A stretch of 64,000 bases of DNA from Microcebus murinus (Eukaryota > Chordata > Mammalia > Primates > Cheirogaleidae): assembly GCF_040939455.1 (NCBI RefSeq), contig NC_134106.1, positions 41,748,001-41,812,000 on the forward strand, written 5' to 3'. The position numbers were made by a program, and so were the translations under genes. Shown here in pieces: positions 57,851 to 64,000 of the stretch; position 1 is the stretch's first letter; each line of letters starts with the position of its first letter. The notes under the pieces are model-generated. The model made no database searches. It was not told where the DNA came from and saw only the letters and a program-made list of their open reading frames with translations.

Positions 57851-60800
57851 CCTATAAATAAGAAAGCATAAAAGCATAAACTTAAAAGTCAGAAAAAGAT
57901 CAAGAGAGCAATGACATCAAAATAAGCTTGGTTTTACAAAAGATTTACAAAGGAGTTGAGGGGCTCCTGTGATATACGAAACCTAAAAAAAGGAAGTCTG
58001 CTTTTAAAAATGCATGTGTTTTCTTCAGTCTTTGATTTCTTTAAGTTCTATCAGACAAACACATATGAATATGATTTTCCAATTATAATGCCTAACTTGT
58101 TCTGATCCATCCTTAGTCATTAGTTGAATTTCTCATATCTCAAATACAATCTCTCAAATATAGGCCAAGACCCATGCAGTGGAAACTTTTGATATACAAA
58201 ACCACTTAGCCCTTAGCCCGAGTGAGAAAGGGCAGAGTGAGGTAGGACGTATTTGCTGACCCAGTCAATGGCTGTAGGTATTCAGTTAGACATAGCATGA
58301 GGTAGCTAAACACAGTGTCCTACAAACAGGGACAAAAAGAAAAGCCTTGTTCCCATATTGCCAAATAAAGAATAAAGAGCAGCACAATTACTTGACAATA
58401 TAAGAACAACACTTTCCTTTCTCACTGTGCTCTGTTCTTGGTGAAATGTCATTAATGAAAGGAACTACTAATGTTAGATTCCAGTAAAAAGCTGTGGTGA
58501 AACTACTTCACCTATTTCACTTCCTTTCCCATTCACTCATGAGAATATTTCTTGTTTCCGTATCCTAGTAACTTGGACCCTACTCTTCTCATCTCTATTA
58601 CTGTTAGCACCACTCCCCAATCTGCACTCAAATTCTGTGCAAAGATCCTTGCTTTAACTCATTAATTCTGTTTATTCAACTCCTTCAACCTTTGTCCAAA
58701 GGATCTCTTCACATTTCATGTACGGTTTTGTTCATTCATTTGTAGCTTTTGACATTTTTTTTTTATTATTTTCCAATGAGACACAAAAAGAATATAAGAA
58801 GTTAAATGTTTTCACAAGCAAACCTAGATTCCTATGTCCCTATGCAGGGGAGGAAAATGGGAAGAAAAATAAAAGCTGCCAAATAGAAGGCCTGAAATAA
58901 ATGACCTGCACCACCCATAGCTGAATTCCACCTCTTTTTCCAGAATGTTTCATAAGAGAGAATCAATAAAAGCTGAATCTGAAACATTGGTGCAGTCTAC
59001 TAGCTAAGCTCAGTGAGCTCCCAAACTAATCCTGTGTTCTCAGAAGCTGTAAGTGCAAATCCCTTCACCTCTGCTCAGGGGGATGAGCTCACCACAGAAA
59101 TTGGCCTGTTTTTTGACCTCAAAATCCAGGTGGGACAGGGTTGGGGGTGGCAGAAGCAATGAGAGGGAAAATTTCCAGGCCATTTGTTCTAAACTGAGGT
59201 GCTTTGGCAGAAGGGAAGGACAAGGTCAAGTTTCCATGGCCCTGAGCTGGGTCACACAGCTGGAGTGACACTCTGCTCAACACAAACGTCGTTCACTCAC
59301 CCACAAGCAACACAAGGACTGCGACAGAACACCGCTGAGAAGAAACAGGCCCAGTGCCACTGGCTGCTCTCTGTATCTAGGCTATCTAGTAAGGTAACCC
59401 CCATACAACCCGGCTGCGAAATTAACCTTCATATCAGCTCATGTTTCCCTATAACTACCCGATTAGCATATTCAATTAAAATATAATAAAGACCAAAATG
59501 AATGAAAGTAGTATGAGGCTCAATATTTTCACTGTTTTGTAGAAGTTTTTAAAAATCACATCATGTTTGTTCTCTTTATTGATACTGTTTTCTTAAAGGA
59601 AAATACTCATTCATGTGTTAAAATTTTATCACCATCCCTAAAGAAGCATTTCTTTTTAAAACAACAACAAAAGAGTAGAGATTAAATTCACTAAAATATA
59701 TGTTTAGTGATTAAATTCACTAAAATGCCCCAAATGTCTGCATTGAAGCAACTCAAATGAAAAAGTCGAATAATAAATTCAAATACATTTAAGATGGGTT
59801 GATTTGAGGGCATTTAATATATTTGAATACTCCTGATATTTCAGTTTCTTTAACCTTATAGAATTCTCTGAAGTAGCACTAAATAGTAGTTGTGTATGTA
59901 TGACACTTTAAAAATGTATATATTTATTTTTCAGGATGTATATTAGCTGATTGTGAATTCCCCTTGAAAGCATGTTTTATAACATGGTGTTTATGCAAAC
60001 GCTACTGAATGTATGGTGTATGTTATACAAAAATATCATGAAGGGAATTGTAAATTACTTAGAACTGGTATATAAAATAATCAAGTAGACTATGCATTTA
60101 ATATGTATTTTATGACATAATATTAGTTTTTGTAAGAATCACAGATTGAAAAAGCAAACCATTAAACTGAATTAAAGCTCCAACAACTGAAGAGCCCCTA
60201 CTTCTTTTTGAAAATGTCTGGACAATTTGGTTGTATCACTTGTTTCTCATCCATAAATAGTTTCTCACCATTTATGAAATCCTTGTTATGATGAAAATTC
60301 TTTTACAACATAGATATTTCTCTCCCCAACCCAATCACCAACAAAATTTCTAAACTATCTTTTTGTGATCTAAAGCAAGCAAACAATAACACAGTAAAAC
60401 TTTATACATTTACCTATTCTTATTGATTCCATATTTTCTTTTCTTTTGCTTTGTCATCACTATTAGTAATAAGCATAATAACTTTGCCTCTCTACTCCTC
60501 TACCCTATCTCCTACTTTAAGCACAAATTAAAGAGAATATAAACCAACATTATAATTTGCCTTATCATAGCTCTAAGATGGTCTGATTTCATGTATGGTA
60601 AGAATGTTTCCTTTCCTCCCTTTCAATCTCCATCCAGACCAACCATCAAATAATATAGTCTGTCAGTTAATATACTGCATTCCCAGCTGAATACGATTGT
60701 CAAACAGTGGCAGACAGAATTGTTCTTCCTGTATTGTGTGAGGCCCCAGAGGAAAGCCAAAATCTCAGTAATACTGTATTTTCCTTGCTTCTGTGCCATT

Positions 60801-61385
60801 TTAACATTTTCTTCCCCTGAGATAATCTCATCTTTTCCTTAGAATTGTGTTTCTCAACTGACTGATGAATTTAGATTCTATTGAGATTTCCTTGCACTCC
60901 TATATTCTATTATCATCTGGAAAATAACTACTGTATTGTTAGTAAGCAAATGTTAGAGTTTTCTTTCCATTAACCCAAGCTTTCAGAATTTCTAAGTTCT
61001 CATGTTTATGACTTTGCAGATAACAAACAAAACTCTAAAAAATTGCAACTATTTATTGAGCTTTACCTTTAAAGATACAAGAGCTGATTTATTATATTGG
61101 TGGTCACTCTCAGTGGTCTGTCTAGGTAGCTGCTATGCTACAAATTACAGAGAGAATTTTCCCAAGTATTCATCCAATGAATAAATTTTGAAAGGAAGAC
61201 TAAAATGCTTTTCATCCACAGAAAAATCTTTGCCAGAATATTTATATGCTTGTACTTTTTCCTTAACTCAAACATTTTGGTCTCTTATAATCTCTTGTTT
61301 AAAAGTCAACTTTTCCATGTAAACATCCCCCAGTTCACGCACGGTTATTCCCTTCCATTGGAATGAAAACCATTATTTCTAAACC
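57851..61385. other. long unassigned AT-rich stretch
   Basis: No gene or RNA was recognised. About 59050-59260 is more GC-rich with overlapping frames. An 18-bp direct repeat GATTAAATTCACTAAAAT lies at 59680-59697 and 59709-59726. The remainder is unique-looking. Confidence 0.4.
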
Positions 61386-61500
61386 TGCATTTATGTGTTG
61401 CTTAATTGAGTGTGGTATGGTTGTTGGCACTGTCATAGGAAAACGTCACAGTCTCTGACCTCTACATGCTTAAAATCTAAGATGAAGTAAATATTCCAAA
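61386..61500 (+). repeat. old LINE-type fragment, weak
   Basis: 'GAGTGTGGTATGGTTGTTGGCACTGTCATAGGAAAACGTCACAGTCTCTGACCTCTACATGCTTAAAATCTAAG' shows the 'GGCACTGT...AGTCCCTGCCCTCA...GCTTACAATCTA' order at low identity. Confidence 0.4.
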
Positions 61501-63254
61501 ATCTTACTGAGGACCCAATTCATAATGGGCCATTTAAAATAATACTATGAAGAAATCAACTCCACTTTTGACAGTACTGAGAACAACATATGTCCTTTCA
61601 CATTTCAGCTTGTGTTGGATCATTAGGCACAAGTTTGAACAATTCTAAGAAAAACTTACAAACACATTTAGAAATAAAATGTGGATGTAAAAATATCAAG
61701 ACTTAACAAAGACATTTTAGAAAATGATTTACTTTACAAATTATTTGGCCCACACTGCTTTCAAGTAACCAAGTAACACATTTTTCTGCTGGATTTAAGT
61801 TGATTTAAATTACATGTTATCATTTATATGGAAAATTGACATGGGTTCCAGATTTGTCAGGAATACCAAGTATGTACAAGGAAAGGCCCATATATGCTAT
61901 AGGAATTTTATGCTAATCTCTTACCTTTTCTCTTATAGCATTCATAACTTTTAAGATGTTGTATCAACCTTTTCAGCCACTAGTAGTGACTTTTCCTTTA
62001 GACCAAACAACCTGCATCTCAAAAATTGAACAAAAACACTTTTACCAAACCCACTATATACAGTAATATGTGTATGTATATATACTTTATACCATATATA
62101 CATATAATATATAATTGTATTTATTAATACATAAATATCAGTAAGTACTCAGGCCAACAGACAGCACTTCATTTAGAATAATACAAAGATTCAAGTAGGA
62201 TTTATGTTTCATTTTTATGGAGCCACACCCACAAGTTCCCAGACCACTTGTAGTTATATCTCTGGGAGAAATTTTCTTCTGATATATGTACTTCTGCCAC
62301 ATCACACTGTCGGTATCCAATATTCTGAAGCTTCAAGGACCAGTGCCCACTGATGCTAGTCCCATTCAAGGAAATGGAATACAATCTAATGCCAGGTCTG
62401 AAAGCACTTAACTACATGCTGCAATCAGAGGTTTAAGTGATCATTTATTTTGTCTTGTATCTGCTTGAGAAAATCCTTTGCCAGCCAATTTTCTCCCATT
62501 AGAATTGGCTTTCAAAGTTAAGAGAACATTTGCATGCTTGCAGACAAAAGTAACAATTTCAAATGATAAAAGTGTATATTCTCTGATGATGAATATTTGC
62601 TTTTTAAGTACAGAGAGTAGATACCCAGTTATTCTTATTGGATTTCATATATTGCTTAAATTAACTGCAAAGAAAAGCCTCCATGAGGTAAATCAGCTTT
62701 TTGTAATAGTACCTTTAATTTCTTTTAGCAAATGGGATATGAGGTTTAAGTGGGTTAAAGGAAATCAAGTAAAAATATTTACGGAATACAATTTTCCATG
62801 GTTAAATGCCTGAAAGTAAACATTTTGCAGTTAGTTTACTATAAATGTACCAAGACTAGCAAGGGAGCCTTTTGCAAGATAGTGAGTTGATTTTAAAATG
62901 GCTTACACGTTGGAATGACAAGCTCCTAGTAACATTTAACAATCAGAACTGCTTTGGAAATCAGCCCAATGCAGGCTAGCACTGGCTACTTAGGTTCTGC
63001 AAAGCTTTTGTAACTATTTTGGAAACCAAATGCTATAAAACCAAAGCATTCCATTTTACATCCAGCCTGTCTGTTCTGGCATTATGTGAGTACCAGGAGA
63101 ACATTTCAAAGGAGCAAGGTCAAATACTTGATATTCCTTTTAAGTAAAACAGAAAATATTGCATGGCATCTAAATATCTTAAAAGGTTAAGTTCTAAACA
63201 ATATAAATCCACAAGCATCAGAAAAATAGCATGATGAAATAAAAAAGAACACTG
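61501..63254. other. unassigned AT-rich sequence with TA-rich patch
   Basis: About 62063-62135 is TATA/TATG-rich. The 111-codon frame at 62478-62813 has no recognisable domain and typical AT-driven composition. Confidence 0.4.
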
Positions 63255-63440
63255 GTCTGATATTTAGTCCTTGGGCAAATCAAATGAATTCTGAGTCTAG
63301 CTTCTCCACTTGTTAAATGGGGATAATGATAATAATGCTGGCTCTACCAGCTTCTTTTGGTAACTATAAGTATAAAAGCCTGAATGTAAAAATGCTTTAA
63401 AATGTAGACAATTTAATATAAACATTAGATAATACTATCA
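63255..63440 (+). repeat. MIR SINE 3' part
   Basis: 'TTGGGCAAATCAAATGAATTCTGAGTCTAGCTTCTCCACTTGTTAAATGGGGATAATGATAATAATGCTGGCTCTACC' is the MIR 3' half. It ends near 'AATGTAAAAATGCTTTAAAATG'. Confidence 0.7.
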
Positions 63441-63599
63441 TTTTCATTTCTCTTGATAATCCTGTAGCAGGTCTCTGAACAGAACCTTTGTACTATGTTA
63501 TTATAATAATAACATAACTTGGGAAGAGGCGGTAGTTTTTGGACACCTCTCTTTTAACATTTTTTTTTAAACTTGATCTTCAAAGATACAATCAGTCAT

Positions 63600-63730
63600 T
63601 AAACTCCTCAGACACATTTAGCAGCATCAGAAGCAGCTGCCGCTGACAATCATGCCTGATTCCACAGGGACTTAGTGTGTAAAAACAATGAGTCATTACA
63701 GGTGCAGCTGCCTCTCTTTATTCAAAGGTA
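63600..63730. promoter_or_regulatory. candidate regulatory segment: AP-1 site with adjacent E-boxes
   Basis: A consensus AP-1 site TGAGTCA (63689-63695) lies 3 bp before CAGGTG (63699-63704). This is directly joined to CAGCTG (63705-63710), and another CAGCTG lies at 63634-63639. Such tight spacing in repeat-free sequence is suggestive, but conservation or activity cannot be judged here. Confidence 0.3.
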
Positions 63731-63844
63731 AAATGAAGATGAAATTCACTAAACCCAGTGTTTTTAAAACAGAAAGATATCAAATAGGAAAGACTTTTTC
63801 CACCTGATTCATAAGAGTAGAAGTCACTTATAATTCAGTAATTC

Positions 63845-63930
63845 TTTTCTAATAGTCTGTTACTGTGCTAGGCGCTGCTCCAGATTACAAAATGGAGTGC
63901 TAACTTCAAGGAACACATTGTTTAACAATA
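63845..63930 (+). repeat. old LINE-type fragment
   Basis: 'TAATAGTCTGTTACTGTGCTAGGCGCTGCTCCAGATTACAAAATGGAGTGCTAACTTCAAGGAACACATTGTTTAA' carries the 'CTGTGCTAGGCGCTG' landmark shared by MIR and old LINE fragments. Confidence 0.45.
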
Positions 63931-64000
63931 ACAATATGGGACATAACACTAGCATGCAATTAATTCTAATTCCAGGTAGAACCTTGATGAGACAACAGTT

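Overview
This window is non-coding nuclear DNA of a primate, most probably a lemuriform strepsirrhine. The main evidence is five full-length dimeric Alu elements. Between their two arms all five carry the lemur-type linker (AAATAGAAAGAAATTAA followed by a TATATA block), and their right arm has the AGGCTGACGCCA box. Anthropoid Alus lack these features. Two LINE-1 3' ends also look like lemur L1. I found no bacterial, phage, organellar or viral gene, no CpG island, no rRNA, tRNA or CRISPR array, and no protein-coding exon I could recognise. Base composition is AT-rich throughout. The many short open frames are what chance and antisense Alu sequence produce. The stretch therefore reads as gene desert or the inside of a very large intron.

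Layout. 1-12.7 kb: unique AT-rich DNA with old MIR and L2 fragments, a lemur-type L1 3' end (3880-4376) and an L1M tail (8105-8495). 12.7-15.2 kb: an Alu with a clean target-site duplication, then a nearly complete mariner transposon (13906-15132) of Hsmar1 type whose transposase is broken. 15-30 kb: mostly unique DNA with MIRs, MER5-like and MER20 hAT fragments, a loose inverted repeat (18.4/19.6 kb) and a TG microsatellite. 30-33.5 kb: the most striking structure, two 369-bp arms about 97.6% identical in inverted orientation around a 790-bp spacer, followed by two MIRs and a TAATTA-rich segment that could be a conserved enhancer. 34.8-35.1 kb: a purine tract with 189 nt uninterrupted. 36-40 kb: long unique DNA with a strong G-quadruplex motif. 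40-55 kb: the repeat-rich part, with four Alus, L1 fragments, an L1 with an Alu nested in its 3' target duplication, a 3'-UTR-type retrocopy, a 37-bp retroposed stub, an L2 and several MIRs. 55-64 kb: largely unique DNA, one coding-looking short frame (55.2 kb), AT-rich simple repeats and a terminal segment with an AP-1 site next to paired E-boxes.

No genes work together here. What the window records is insertion history: ancient MIR/L2/L1M/hAT fossils, then a mariner, then lemur L1 and two diagnostic groups of lemur Alu, with several insertions readable to the base from their target-site duplications. The features that ordinary repeat families do not explain are the 369-bp inverted duplication, the retrocopy of unknown parent, and possible conserved regulatory segments. 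Family assignments are by eye from remembered consensus features, so old fragments carry modest confidence and approximate ends.
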